Below, one piece after another: positions 27,775 through 37,336 of a DNA stretch of 57,866 nt; the stretch's first letter is position 1; the number at the start of each line of letters is the position of its first letter. This DNA is from Pelomonas sp. KK5 (GTDB lineage: Bacteria; Pseudomonadota; Gammaproteobacteria; Burkholderiales; Burkholderiaceae_C). The notes below the pieces were generated by a model. It was not told the DNA's origin. It worked only from the letters and a program-made list of their open reading frames with translations, and did not search any database. The translations under genes were made by a program, and so were the position numbers. The stretch is taken from contig NZ_LYVQ01000003.1 of NCBI RefSeq assembly GCF_001984095.1, forward strand, positions 1 through 57,866. Reading direction: 5' to 3'.

Positions 27775-30637
27775 CTACGAAGGGATGCGATGGTTCAACT
27801 GCGACTTCCAGGTCCAAACGCCCGAAGACGCCACGCACTGGGGCGATGCTGACACCCGGCTGCCGGAGCCGCGCCGACCGATGGTTGTGCCGGCACCGGA
27901 TGCCAACGGCGTTGTGGGACCAGCAAAGCCCGATGAAAACCGCCTCCAGGAGATTGCGCGGGCCTACCTTCATCGCTGCCACGAGGTGGGGCTCGAGCTG
28001 ATTGGCGTCACGGACCACAACTTCTCGCAGAAGACGGACCCGCGGGACTGGTTTCTGACGCACCTGGTGGAGCAGAACAAGTCGGTTGCCAGGGAGTTGG
28101 GGCGCCAACCGCTGCACATCCTTCCTGGCTTCGAGGTCGACATCGGCTACCACGTGCTGTGTCTGTTCGAGCCAGCCAAGAAGGCCAGCCATGTCTGGCG
28201 GGTGAATCGCCTGCTCTGCAAGCTGGGGCTCGACGAGAACGAACGCTTCCGACAGGGACGCCCGATGCCCCTGCGACGAAACAACGCCACCGTCAGCCTC
28301 AAGGAGCTGATTGAGCTGGTTCAAGAGCAGCACAAGGGCATCGTCATTGCAGCCCACGCCGACCAGAACGACGGTCTGCTGGGCGACCCTCGCCATATCG
28401 AGGACTACAAGAACAAGAAGCTGTTGGCGTTTGAGGTGACGGCCAACCCTCCCGCTCAACGGGTTCTTGACGTTGTTGAAGGGCGCGACCGCGCATGGGC
28501 CAGGCCGGACTGCCACCCGGCCTACGTGATGTCGTCGGACGCCAAGTCGCTCAAGGTAGACGACCTGGGGCAGCCTGTCGCCAACTCTCTGGGCTACCGG
28601 CACACGTGGCTCAAGATGTCTAAGCCCTCCATCGAGGCGCTGCGCCAGGCGTTCCTGGACCCTTTGTCCCGCATCCAGCTGCAGGGCGCTCGCCCGAGCG
28701 AGGCGCAGGTGCATCCGCGCATCACCAAGGTCTCGGTTCGAGGGGCGAAGTTCCTCGAAGACCAGGACGTGCACTTCTCGGAGGGCTTCAACTGCGTCAT
28801 CGGCGGTCGCGGCAGCGGCAAGTCGTCCCTGCTGGAGTACGTGCGGTTTGCCATCGGCCCTGATGAACCCGCATCCAAGGGTGAGGACGACGACCCATCC
28901 CTGCGCCGAAAGCGGGAGCTGCTGAAGGAGTCGCTGAAGCCTGAGGCGGAACTGCGGGTCACCTTCGAGGTAGGCAACGGGGTGTCGGACACCTTGGTCT
29001 ACGCGCCTGGGAAGCCTGCAGGCCAGCAACGGTGGTTGGATGGTCGCGAAGTGGCCGACCTGAACACCGTGCTTCGCCAGCTCCAGCTTCAGTTCTTCAG
29101 CCAAGGCGAGCTGAGCCGCATGACCAACGGCGCACAGGGTCAGGCTCAGGTCTTGGCACTGATTGACACGGCCGCCGGGGCTTCGCTGTTGGAGCTCAAG
29201 GCGACCGAGCGCGACCTCAAGGCGCGCCTGAAGGCGCTCTTCCAGAGCACACGCGACGCCGCCCGCCTGCAAGCTGAGGTCGCCGAGGCGCAGCAAGAGG
29301 CTGTCGAACTGGAGCGGCAGTTGAAAGCGCGTGAGGCGGTCCAAGAGGACTCGCAACTGAACCAGCTTGCACTGGAGGCTCGCCGGCACCTCAACCGCAT
29401 GAAGGTAGCAGACTCGCCTGTGGTGGAGGCGGTGAACCAGGTGCTGCAGCAGTTGGGCACGCCGCTGGAGCCGCTCTCTGCCAATGCAGACAAGTGGCCG
29501 AATGCGGCTTGGTTCAAGGGCGCCACGGCGCAGATGGAGCAGGCGCGGGCGGACTTGGCCGCGGCCATCACCGAAGCCATGACCGGCTACCAGCAAGCAA
29601 TGGCCGCCTGCCTTGGGGAAGGCGCCACCCAGTCGACCGAGCAAGAAATTGCCGCTGTGCAGGAGCGTTTTCGTGCGGCCTGCGTTGCGAGTGGCATCCG
29701 GGAAGACGACATCGCCCGAATGCAGGGCTTGGAAGAGAAGCGTCAGGAGAAGCTGAAGCTGGTCGAGGAACGACAAAAGCGACTGGCCGAGGTACAGACC
29801 GAAGCGGACAAGTTTCCGCAGGTGCTCGGCGAGTTACACGGGGTCTGGCGCTCGCAGTTCGATGCCCGACGGGCAACGGCCGAAGCCATTCAGGCCGCTG
29901 TGGCCTCTCAGACCGTCCGCTTGACCACCGACTTCATGGCCGACGAGGCGTCCTTCAAGGCCGCCTGGGCGCGGTTGGCTCCAGCGGACAAGCGGGGCAA
30001 GCTCGCCCGCCGATGGGAAGACTACGGTGACGAGCTCTTTCGAGAGTGGGGACGCCGTGGCGAAGCGTCCGTCTGGGAGACGTTGGAAGCGGCGAGGACA
30101 GACACGGGCGTGCTGGAGACCGTGCTCCTTGAGGGCCTGCACCAAGCGTTGTTCGTTCACCTCGACAGCGACAACGTCCGGCCCCTTTGGGAGGACGTGC
30201 GCCTCTCTCGGGTAAGCGACGGCATCGACGTGGAGCTGTTGCGCGAGGACCGGACCGTTGCCGGCTCCATGAGCGGCGCCTTGTCAGAGGGGCAACGGAA
30301 CACCGTCTTGCTGAACCTGATGCTGGCGCGTGGAGAAGGCCCCATCGTTATTGACCAGCCCGAGGACGAGCTGGACTCGAGCTTCATCTACCGGACTCTG
30401 GTCCGCGACCTGCGAGCAGCGAAGAGCAAGCGACAACTGATAGTCGCCACGCACAACGCGAACCTGCCGGTCAACGCAGACGCCGAGCAAATCTACGCCC
30501 TCGAAGCGCGCGATGGACGCGGCAAGCCCCGCGCCCAGGGCGGCCTCGACCGCAAGGGCGTGGCTGAGGCGGTGCTGGACATCATGGAGGGCTCAGAGCA
30601 AGCCTTCAAGCAGCGCAGCGAGAAGTACCACTTCTAA
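27767..30637 (+). CDS. TrlF-like protein: PHP-type domain fused to SMC-like ATPase
   Basis: A 956-residue protein. The N-terminal 250 residues resemble a PHP metal-dependent phosphoesterase: WFNCDFQVQTPED, VTDHNF, LPGFEVD and IAAHADQNDG supply the usual His/Asp/Glu positions. An SMC/RecN-type ATPase follows, with Walker A GGRGSGKS (346-353), a long coiled coil (about residues 470-680), the signature LSEGQRNT and Walker B VIDQPEDELD (D863). This arrangement fits the TrlF family seen in defence islands. The start is GTG with GGGAGG upstream, overlapping pglX. It is not a core BREX gene. Confidence 0.8.
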   Translation: MADYEGMRWFNCDFQVQTPEDATHWGDADTRLPEPRRPMVVPAPDANGVVGPAKPDENRLQEIARAYLHRCHEVGLELIGVTDHNFSQKTDPRDWFLTHLVEQNKSVARELGRQPLHILPGFEVDIGYHVLCLFEPAKKASHVWRVNRLLCKLGLDENERFRQGRPMPLRRNNATVSLKELIELVQEQHKGIVIAAHADQNDGLLGDPRHIEDYKNKKLLAFEVTANPPAQRVLDVVEGRDRAWARPDCHPAYVMSSDAKSLKVDDLGQPVANSLGYRHTWLKMSKPSIEALRQAFLDPLSRIQLQGARPSEAQVHPRITKVSVRGAKFLEDQDVHFSEGFNCVIGGRGSGKSSLLEYVRFAIGPDEPASKGEDDDPSLRRKRELLKESLKPEAELRVTFEVGNGVSDTLVYAPGKPAGQQRWLDGREVADLNTVLRQLQLQFFSQGELSRMTNGAQGQAQVLALIDTAAGASLLELKATERDLKARLKALFQSTRDAARLQAEVAEAQQEAVELERQLKAREAVQEDSQLNQLALEARRHLNRMKVADSPVVEAVNQVLQQLGTPLEPLSANADKWPNAAWFKGATAQMEQARADLAAAITEAMTGYQQAMAACLGEGATQSTEQEIAAVQERFRAACVASGIREDDIARMQGLEEKRQEKLKLVEERQKRLAEVQTEADKFPQVLGELHGVWRSQFDARRATAEAIQAAVASQTVRLTTDFMADEASFKAAWARLAPADKRGKLARRWEDYGDELFREWGRRGEASVWETLEAARTDTGVLETVLLEGLHQALFVHLDSDNVRPLWEDVRLSRVSDGIDVELLREDRTVAGSMSGALSEGQRNTVLLNLMLARGEGPIVIDQPEDELDSSFIYRTLVRDLRAAKSKRQLIVATHNANLPVNADAEQIYALEARDGRGKPRAQGGLDRKGVAEAVLDIMEGSEQAFKQRSEKYHF

Positions 30638-30664
30638 CAAGTAAGCCAGGGAGAACTAAACAGC

Positions 30665-32353
30665 ATGTCCAAGAAAATAAGTGGTGCGGAGCACCCGCTC
30701 GCCAAAATCTTCAGCTCGGATTTCGACTACGTTATTCCAAGCTATCAGCGGCCTTACGCATGGACTACCGTGCAGGCGGGCGAATTGTTCTCTGACCTCC
30801 ACGACTTTTACAGCAAAGAGGACAAGGAGGACACGTACTTCCTGGGCAGCATCGTGCTCATCAAGGACGAAGGGAAGCCTCATGCAGAGGTCATCGACGG
30901 TCAGCAGCGGCTGACAACACTGACCATCCTGCTTGCCGCGCTGACACACCGAGCTTCGGGACAAATTCGCGATGCGTTCCATCGGTATCTGTGTGAACCC
31001 GGCAATGTGCTGGAAGGGCTTGCGCAGAAGCCACGTTTGACCCTGCGTGACCGGGACCGTGCGTTCTTCAAGCGTTATGTGCAGGACGTGGCCTTTGACG
31101 ACTTGTTAGCCCTGGACCCTGCCCAGTTGGAAAACGAGTCGCAAAGGAACATTCAGGCCAACGCCAGACTGTTTTTGCAACGCCTCGACTCCGCGTTTGG
31201 AGCCGACACGCAGGCTGCAACCCAGTTCGGTGGCTTCCTCGTGCAGCGCTGCTTCCTGGTGGCCGTTTCCACGCCCAGTCAGCAGTCTGCCTTCCGTGTG
31301 TTCTCGGTACTCAACAGTCGAGGCCTTGACCTTTTGCCGACGGACATCATTAAGTCGGATGTCATCGGGAAGGTGAAGCCTGGACTACGGAACACCTACA
31401 ACGACACCTGGGAGGAGCTCGAAGTCGAGACCGGCCGAGATGGTTTCGCCGAAGTCTTCGGGCACATCCGCATGATTTATGCGAAGGACAAGGCGCGCCG
31501 GGCGTTGCTTGAGGAGTTTCGCGAGCGGGTGATTGACAAGGTCCTGTCTGCCGAAGACTTGGTGACGAATGTCATCGAGCCCTACACCCAGGCCTATCTG
31601 GTGGCGAAGCACGCGCAGTACGTTTCAACGTCGAACGCCGCGGAAATCAACACGCTGCTGCGTTGGTTGAATCGCATCGACAACTCAGACTGGCTGCCTA
31701 GCGCGATGAAGTTCCTCGCCGAGCATGAGTCCGACGCCGAGTACGTGCATTGGTTTCTCAAGCGGCTGGAGGCGCTTGCCGCATGCATGCATGTGTGTGG
31801 CTACGACGTGAATGCTCGTATCGAGCGCTACGGTCGAGTTCTGACCGCGCTGGAAAGGCCTCACTCCAAGAACGAGCCGGTGTCGGCAGTGGAGCTCACC
31901 AGTCACGAAAAATCTACCTTCTTCGCCCACCTTCAAGGGGAGGTCTACCTCCTAACAGCACGGCGTAGAAACTACCTCATCCTTCGGCTTGACTCCTTCC
32001 TTGCCGACGGAGCAGCAACCTACGACCCATCCATCCTGACCATCGAACACGTCCTGCCTCAGACCGTGGCAAAGGATTCGGTGTGGGCCGCGCAGTGGCC
32101 AAACACGGCGGACCAGTCGCGTTGGCTGCACCGGTTGGCAAATCTGGTCCCACTCAACCAGCGCCGGAACTCCCAAGCTCAAAACCATGATTTCGAGCGC
32201 AAGAAGAAGGCGTACTTTGGTGGCAAGCAAGGAGTTTCTTCCTACGTCTTGACAACGCAAGTGCTCAACACGCCTACTTGGACGCCCGCCGTGGTTGAGC
32301 AACGGCAGGGAGACCTGATAGATGTGCTGACCACTGCCTGGAATCTGAAGTGA
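30665..32353 (+). CDS. GmrSD/BrxU-like type IV restriction protein (DUF262-DUF1524)
   Basis: A 562-residue protein. The N-terminal DUF262 domain has YVIPSYQRPYAW and the NTP-binding motif DGQQR (78-82) in VIDGQQRLTTLTILL. The C-terminal DUF1524 HNH-like nuclease has ILTIEHVLPQT (H462) and RLANLVPLNQRRNSQAQNHDFERKK. Fused GmrSD enzymes cleave phage DNA with modified cytosines. In the studied Escherichia fergusonii plasmid BREX locus the equivalent gene, brxU, also lies between pglX and pglZ. Gaps of 27 and 48 bases separate it from its neighbours in the operon. Confidence 0.85.
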   Translation: MSKKISGAEHPLAKIFSSDFDYVIPSYQRPYAWTTVQAGELFSDLHDFYSKEDKEDTYFLGSIVLIKDEGKPHAEVIDGQQRLTTLTILLAALTHRASGQIRDAFHRYLCEPGNVLEGLAQKPRLTLRDRDRAFFKRYVQDVAFDDLLALDPAQLENESQRNIQANARLFLQRLDSAFGADTQAATQFGGFLVQRCFLVAVSTPSQQSAFRVFSVLNSRGLDLLPTDIIKSDVIGKVKPGLRNTYNDTWEELEVETGRDGFAEVFGHIRMIYAKDKARRALLEEFRERVIDKVLSAEDLVTNVIEPYTQAYLVAKHAQYVSTSNAAEINTLLRWLNRIDNSDWLPSAMKFLAEHESDAEYVHWFLKRLEALAACMHVCGYDVNARIERYGRVLTALERPHSKNEPVSAVELTSHEKSTFFAHLQGEVYLLTARRRNYLILRLDSFLADGAATYDPSILTIEHVLPQTVAKDSVWAAQWPNTADQSRWLHRLANLVPLNQRRNSQAQNHDFERKKKAYFGGKQGVSSYVLTTQVLNTPTWTPAVVEQRQGDLIDVLTTAWNLK

Positions 32354-32401
32354 TAACACTGCTGTCGAAGCCGTAAAGGCCGCGCAGGGAGGAACAACTC
32401 A

Positions 32402-35400
32402 GTGGATATTCGTCTCATCGAGAAGGCCGGGGTACCGGCCTCTGAAATCGACGCACAACAGAAGATTCAGAAAACCTTCGACGCCTCCGCGTTCACCAAG
32501 GGATGGCGTGGATACGCCTCGTTCAAGCTGGCGCGCGGCGGCCCGGGCGGGGGTGATGACGACTTCGACCTCGTTCTTGTTACCCACACCCACATCATCG
32601 TCCTTGAGCTGAAGAACTGGCGTGGCAACAAGCTCACGGAGCGCGGCGGAAACTGGTACGTGGACGGTCAACCACGAGGTCGCTCGCCAGTGCCGCTGGC
32701 CAATCTGAAGGCCAAGCGCCTTGGCACAACGCTCAACACGCGCGTCGGCCCGGCCAAGACTCCTCTGGTGCTTTCATTTGTCGTTTTGACTGGCAGCATC
32801 AATGAGCTCGACCTGTCCGAGGAGACGAAGGAGGCTGAGTCGGTTTTGTTCCTGGACGAGCTTCTGGACTGGGCGAAGGAAGCCGAGTACCGCAAATTTG
32901 TCACCCGCCCGGCACGCATCAATCCGCTTGCATACCTGAACGCCTACGACCTGTTCTTTGAAGGTCAAAAGGGCCGACCAGCAGGCTTCAACATCCATGG
33001 CTATCGCCCTGACGCGCAGCCGCTGTGGGAGCACCCGAAGAAGCTCTATGCGGAGTTCCGCGCCAAGGAGAAGCACGACCCGGACAAGCTCGCCTTGCTT
33101 CGTCAATGGGACTTTGGCGCGATGGGCAGCGAGCTCATCGGCGAAGGCGAGCGCGGGTTCATCGGACTGCGCGAGCAGCGCGTCTTCGAGCACGTAGAGC
33201 CTCGGAACGAGGAACTCTCGCGTAGCCTGCTGCGCCCCATAGCCCGTATGGCGGAGGCCGACGTCACACGCGACTTTGCGGAGCTGTATGCGCTACCGCC
33301 CAAGGTGACGCGCCTCAGCGAGTTCGTCAACGCCGGGCTGCCCAAGCTCACGCCACCGGAACGTGTTGTTCTGGTCAAGGCCATGCTGCAGCGATTCGCC
33401 GACCTGCATGACCTGAATGTGGCTCATCGTGACATCGGCGCGCACTGTCTATGGGTCGAGCGTCCAGCCAAGGTCGTCATTTCTGGCTTCCCAGCGGCGT
33501 ACTACCCGACGATGGCCACCATCGGGACGTTCCGCGAGCGCGTACAGGTGGAACGCTCCAACCTGCCCGAGGATGCGAGCCAGTTAGATGGTGCGACGCC
33601 TTTCAGGCGCGACGTCTACATGCTCGGTGTGCTGGCACATCTGATGTTGCACGGCGAACGCCCACCACGCGTGGATGGGCACTATGTGTGGGAACCGCGA
33701 GCGTCCGATGCCTTTGGTGGCTCGCTGGACACGGTGCTGGCGAAAGCACTCAGCCGGGAGCCGAAGGCGCGCTTCGAGACCGCGCGCGACATGCTGGAGG
33801 CTCTCAACGAGGCCTCCAAGGGCGACAACGAGCAGGTCATCGACCTCGCCGCCTTCGACGTCTACCGAGCCAAGAGCCGCGTTCGAGACTACCCCGAGGA
33901 GGGCGAGCCGCTCGCTGACGATGACGACCTTCTGGCGTTCCGAAGCACATTCGAAGGACACCCTGTACTGGTCAAGGAATGGCATGGCGTCGAACCCGAC
34001 CTGAAGCGCCCTGACCAGGCCATTCGCCTGCTGTCCTTCCTGGAACGCGCCCGCAACCTGCGTGCAGCAGCCCTACCTGGGGTCGCTGCGGTGCTGGACA
34101 GCGGCCTGAGCAGGCGCAGCTTGCTGGTGGTGCAGCGCTGGGTCGAAGGGGTAACGCTGACTGAGTGGCTGAAGACCCCTCAGGAGCGAGAGGCCAGGCT
34201 CGCTGTCGCAAAGGCGTTGACGAGCACGCTTGCCCAGATGCACGACTTCGAATGGCCACACGGCGACATCAAGCCCGACAACATCGTCGTCAAGCCAGAT
34301 GGCCAGCCTGTACTCGTAGACATGCTGGACTTCCGACGGGCAGCCGGCGATGCCTACTCCACCGCCTACCTGCCACCGGACTACAAGACGCTCTCGCCGC
34401 TGGGCAGGGACCGCTACGCCTTGGCGGCCGTGTTGAACGAAGTACTCGTGCAAGGCCAAGAAGACAGCAGCTTGCTAGGACTTGAAAGGGTACGCGAGGA
34501 GATTCAGCGGCTTTTGACAGAGCGGCAAGTTTCGGCCCTGGAACCGCTGCAAAGCGCGTTGGCAGGCAAAGGGCAGTCAACAGACCTACCTGACGTCGAA
34601 CCCCATCGTGTGTCCATCCGCGGGCTATCCAGCACAGGTGTGGCTGCGGGTGAACTGCTAGGGGACAACGGGTACTTCTATCTAACGACGGAGAACTCGC
34701 GAAGGAACCCCGGCGCCCAACTCATGCACCTGACCGGCGCGGGAGCCCGCTTGACCGTGGAATGGCAGCCCTCGGAACGTCGCTCGTCATGGGTAACGGT
34801 CAAGCCGGTGGACCTGACCCAACTCATCTGGGCGCAGGACAAGTGCCTCGGACGAATTCGCGTCAGACTGGTGGTGTCCGAAGGTGTTCGCAACGACGCA
34901 TCGGACCTTGAGCCTTCGTTGGAACTGTGGGCTGAACAGTTCACCGGACAGCCAGTTCAGGACGCAGACGAACCACTCCCTGGCGATGGACGCACCGAGC
35001 CTGCTGCGGATGCTGGATTAGCTGGCACGGCGGATGCGTCTGCATCGTCAGACGCGCCGGAACCGACGATTGACATCGAGGAGCTCTGGCAAGCCCTGCT
35101 CACGGCGGAAGAAGAGTCGCTGCCGGTCGCAACAGTCATTGGTGAAGTTCGGCGCAATCCTCAGCGCGAGCACCAGGTGCTACTGCCCTGCTCCCTCGAC
35201 GGCGCAGGCTTCGACCCGGACATTGACGACCACACGTGGGTCGAGAGGCAGAACGCGGAGGGTCTCTGGCGACGTTGCGGCGACCTGGAGCTTCGGGACA
35301 CCTCGCTCGGCGCCAACTCTGAGCTGGCCATCGAGCGCTGGTCAGGCAAGCCGCCCAAGGTCGGAGAAAAGCTGAGGCTGCGCAGCAACATGGAGAGCGC

Positions 35401-37336
35401 GTCATTGACGCGCCGAGCCGCGGCGGTTGAGCGCATCCTGGAAGGACGCTCCGTCATCCCGGACCTGGTGGACTACTTCCAGGCGGCAGGGTCACAGCCG
35501 GTACCGATGGAGTTTCATCGGCCTTCCGAAGAAGCTCTGAACGCATACGCACAGGGCAACAAGAGCCTGAACGAGAGCCAGAAGGAGGCGTTCCGAAAAG
35601 CACTGCAGTTCGGGCCATTGAGTCTTCTGCAAGGGCCGCCTGGCACTGGCAAGACCTGGTTCATCGCTTCACTGCTGCACTACCTCGTGACGAAGGAAGG
35701 GGCAAGGCGCATCCTGGTGGTGAGTCAGGCCCACGAGGCCGTGAACAACGCGCTGGAGAAGGCGCTGGAGCTGTTCGAAGCCAAGGGGGTGGCGTTCGAT
35801 GCCGTTCGACTCGGCCACGAATCGGTGGTCTCCGAAACCATCCGGCACCTTCACTCTTCCTCCATCGAACAGTCGTATCGCGAGCGCTTCAAGGCTGAGT
35901 ACAAGGAACGTGTTGTGCGCTTGGCCACCGAAATGGGGTTGCCCGCTACCTTTGCAGCCGCCGCTGTGAAGCTGCACGTCAATGTGGGCCGTTTGGTTGA
36001 CCAGATTTCTGCGTTGGCTGCGGAGATGCCTGAGTCCTCAAGGGCTCGCAGGTCCAGCGATGAACAGGAGATGTCCAACGAAGACCTCATCGCTCAGCGA
36101 GGCCGGCAGCTGACGGAGACGCTGCAGGACATCTGCAGGCGCGACTACCAGTACGACATCGGCGAGGTTCAGCTTGGCGAGGTCCTGGACGACCTCTACA
36201 ACCAGATTGCCGATATGCATGAGGTTCAGTCACCGCAAGCCATCGAACGGCTTCGACGTCTGCTGAAGATGTCTGACGACTGGCTCAAAACGCTGGGCGA
36301 ACCGGCAGCAAACTTCGTGGAGTTCCTTGCCAAGTCACGAACCATTGTTGCCGGCACGCTTGTGGGCATCGGACGCCGGGCCGCCGGCGTCATCCAGAAC
36401 ATGTATGACTGGGTGGTTATCGACGAAGCTGGTCGAGCGGCCCCGAGTGAACTGGCCGTAGCGATGCAGACCGGCCGGCGAATCCTGCTGGTGGGGGACC
36501 ACAAACAGTTGCCACCCACGTTCGAGCAGGACGTACGCAATGTGGTCTCGCGGAAGTTGGGCTACGCGCCTGACTCCCGCGCATTTGCCAGCGACTTCGA
36601 GCGCGTCTTCGACTCGCCTTACGGCTTGACGGTGGGCGCATCCCTGAAGGAGCAGTACCGGATGGCGCCGACCATCGGCGAGCTGGTGTCGGAAGTCTTT
36701 TACGAGAGGCGCTTGGCCACCGGCCGTGGTGCCTCTTGGCTCGATACGAGCTTGCTGCCCGCGCCTCTGCGGCACGAGGTCTGCTGGGTCGACACCGCTC
36801 CCCTCGGCCGCAGCGCCCTAGAGAGCAACTCACCCGACAGAACCGATTGCTGGAACGACGCGGAGGCGGGCGTGGTGATGGCTGTTCTAAAGACGCTGCT
36901 TGAGAACTCTGGGCTAATTCGAGCGCTGAAAGAGGGCTTGCAGCCTGGCGACCCCATCGTGGGCATCATCTGCATGTACTCGAAGCAGCGCGAGGTCCTA
37001 AATCGTCTGAAGAGCGAAGCTCGTTGGATTCCGGCAGACCTGCGGCGCTTGATAAAGGTAGACACCGTCGACAGCTATCAAGGCAAAGAGAACCGCATCG
37101 TCATCCTTTCGACCGTCCGCAACAACCCCCAGCAGAATCCGGGGTTCCTCCGCAGCCCAAACCGCATCAATGTGGCCATGTCGCGTGCGATGGAGCGCTT
37201 GGTGGTCGTAGGCGCGACTTCCATGTGGAAAGGCAAGAACGAGAGCACCCCGTTGGGGCAAGTGCTGAAGAAGATTGAGTCGCTCCGTGTCGCTGACCGA
37301 GCCACCATCGCCAAGGCACAGGAGTTCCGGGCATGA
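32402..37336 (+). CDS. NERD-pseudokinase-kinase-SF1 helicase fusion (PglW-like front end)
   Basis: A 1644-residue multidomain protein. Residues 1-150 form a NERD nuclease-like domain (FDLVLVTHTHIIVLELKNW, with E69 and K71). About 230-480 is kinase-like with HRD (342-344), but the following Lys/Asn and DFG are lost (HRDIGAHC, ISGFP), suggesting a pseudokinase. About 500-720 is a second kinase with VLVKEW and HGDIKPDN (D622, K624, N627), probably active, although DFG reads DML. After a linker, about 1030-1640 is an Upf1/DNA2-type helicase: GPPGTGKT (1078-1085), VVIDEAG (D1341, E1342), VGDHKQLPP, VDSYQGKE and NVAMSRA. The start is GTG with AGGGAGGA upstream. NERD plus kinase recalls PglW of type 2 BREX; the helicase fusion is unusual. 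Confidence 0.85.
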   Translation: MDIRLIEKAGVPASEIDAQQKIQKTFDASAFTKGWRGYASFKLARGGPGGGDDDFDLVLVTHTHIIVLELKNWRGNKLTERGGNWYVDGQPRGRSPVPLANLKAKRLGTTLNTRVGPAKTPLVLSFVVLTGSINELDLSEETKEAESVLFLDELLDWAKEAEYRKFVTRPARINPLAYLNAYDLFFEGQKGRPAGFNIHGYRPDAQPLWEHPKKLYAEFRAKEKHDPDKLALLRQWDFGAMGSELIGEGERGFIGLREQRVFEHVEPRNEELSRSLLRPIARMAEADVTRDFAELYALPPKVTRLSEFVNAGLPKLTPPERVVLVKAMLQRFADLHDLNVAHRDIGAHCLWVERPAKVVISGFPAAYYPTMATIGTFRERVQVERSNLPEDASQLDGATPFRRDVYMLGVLAHLMLHGERPPRVDGHYVWEPRASDAFGGSLDTVLAKALSREPKARFETARDMLEALNEASKGDNEQVIDLAAFDVYRAKSRVRDYPEEGEPLADDDDLLAFRSTFEGHPVLVKEWHGVEPDLKRPDQAIRLLSFLERARNLRAAALPGVAAVLDSGLSRRSLLVVQRWVEGVTLTEWLKTPQEREARLAVAKALTSTLAQMHDFEWPHGDIKPDNIVVKPDGQPVLVDMLDFRRAAGDAYSTAYLPPDYKTLSPLGRDRYALAAVLNEVLVQGQEDSSLLGLERVREEIQRLLTERQVSALEPLQSALAGKGQSTDLPDVEPHRVSIRGLSSTGVAAGELLGDNGYFYLTTENSRRNPGAQLMHLTGAGARLTVEWQPSERRSSWVTVKPVDLTQLIWAQDKCLGRIRVRLVVSEGVRNDASDLEPSLELWAEQFTGQPVQDADEPLPGDGRTEPAADAGLAGTADASASSDAPEPTIDIEELWQALLTAEEESLPVATVIGEVRRNPQREHQVLLPCSLDGAGFDPDIDDHTWVERQNAEGLWRRCGDLELRDTSLGANSELAIERWSGKPPKVGEKLRLRSNMESASLTRRAAAVERILEGRSVIPDLVDYFQAAGSQPVPMEFHRPSEEALNAYAQGNKSLNESQKEAFRKALQFGPLSLLQGPPGTGKTWFIASLLHYLVTKEGARRILVVSQAHEAVNNALEKALELFEAKGVAFDAVRLGHESVVSETIRHLHSSSIEQSYRERFKAEYKERVVRLATEMGLPATFAAAAVKLHVNVGRLVDQISALAAEMPESSRARRSSDEQEMSNEDLIAQRGRQLTETLQDICRRDYQYDIGEVQLGEVLDDLYNQIADMHEVQSPQAIERLRRLLKMSDDWLKTLGEPAANFVEFLAKSRTIVAGTLVGIGRRAAGVIQNMYDWVVIDEAGRAAPSELAVAMQTGRRILLVGDHKQLPPTFEQDVRNVVSRKLGYAPDSRAFASDFERVFDSPYGLTVGASLKEQYRMAPTIGELVSEVFYERRLATGRGASWLDTSLLPAPLRHEVCWVDTAPLGRSALESNSPDRTDCWNDAEAGVVMAVLKTLLENSGLIRALKEGLQPGDPIVGIICMYSKQREVLNRLKSEARWIPADLRRLIKVDTVDSYQGKENRIVILSTVRNNPQQNPGFLRSPNRINVAMSRAMERLVVVGATSMWKGKNESTPLGQVLKKIESLRVADRATIAKAQEFRA

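Noticed and set aside
24376-32353. A classical type I restriction-modification or DISARM system
   Set aside because: There is no HsdS or HsdR, no DrmA/DrmB-type DUF1998 protein, and the methyltransferase is flanked by BREX genes.
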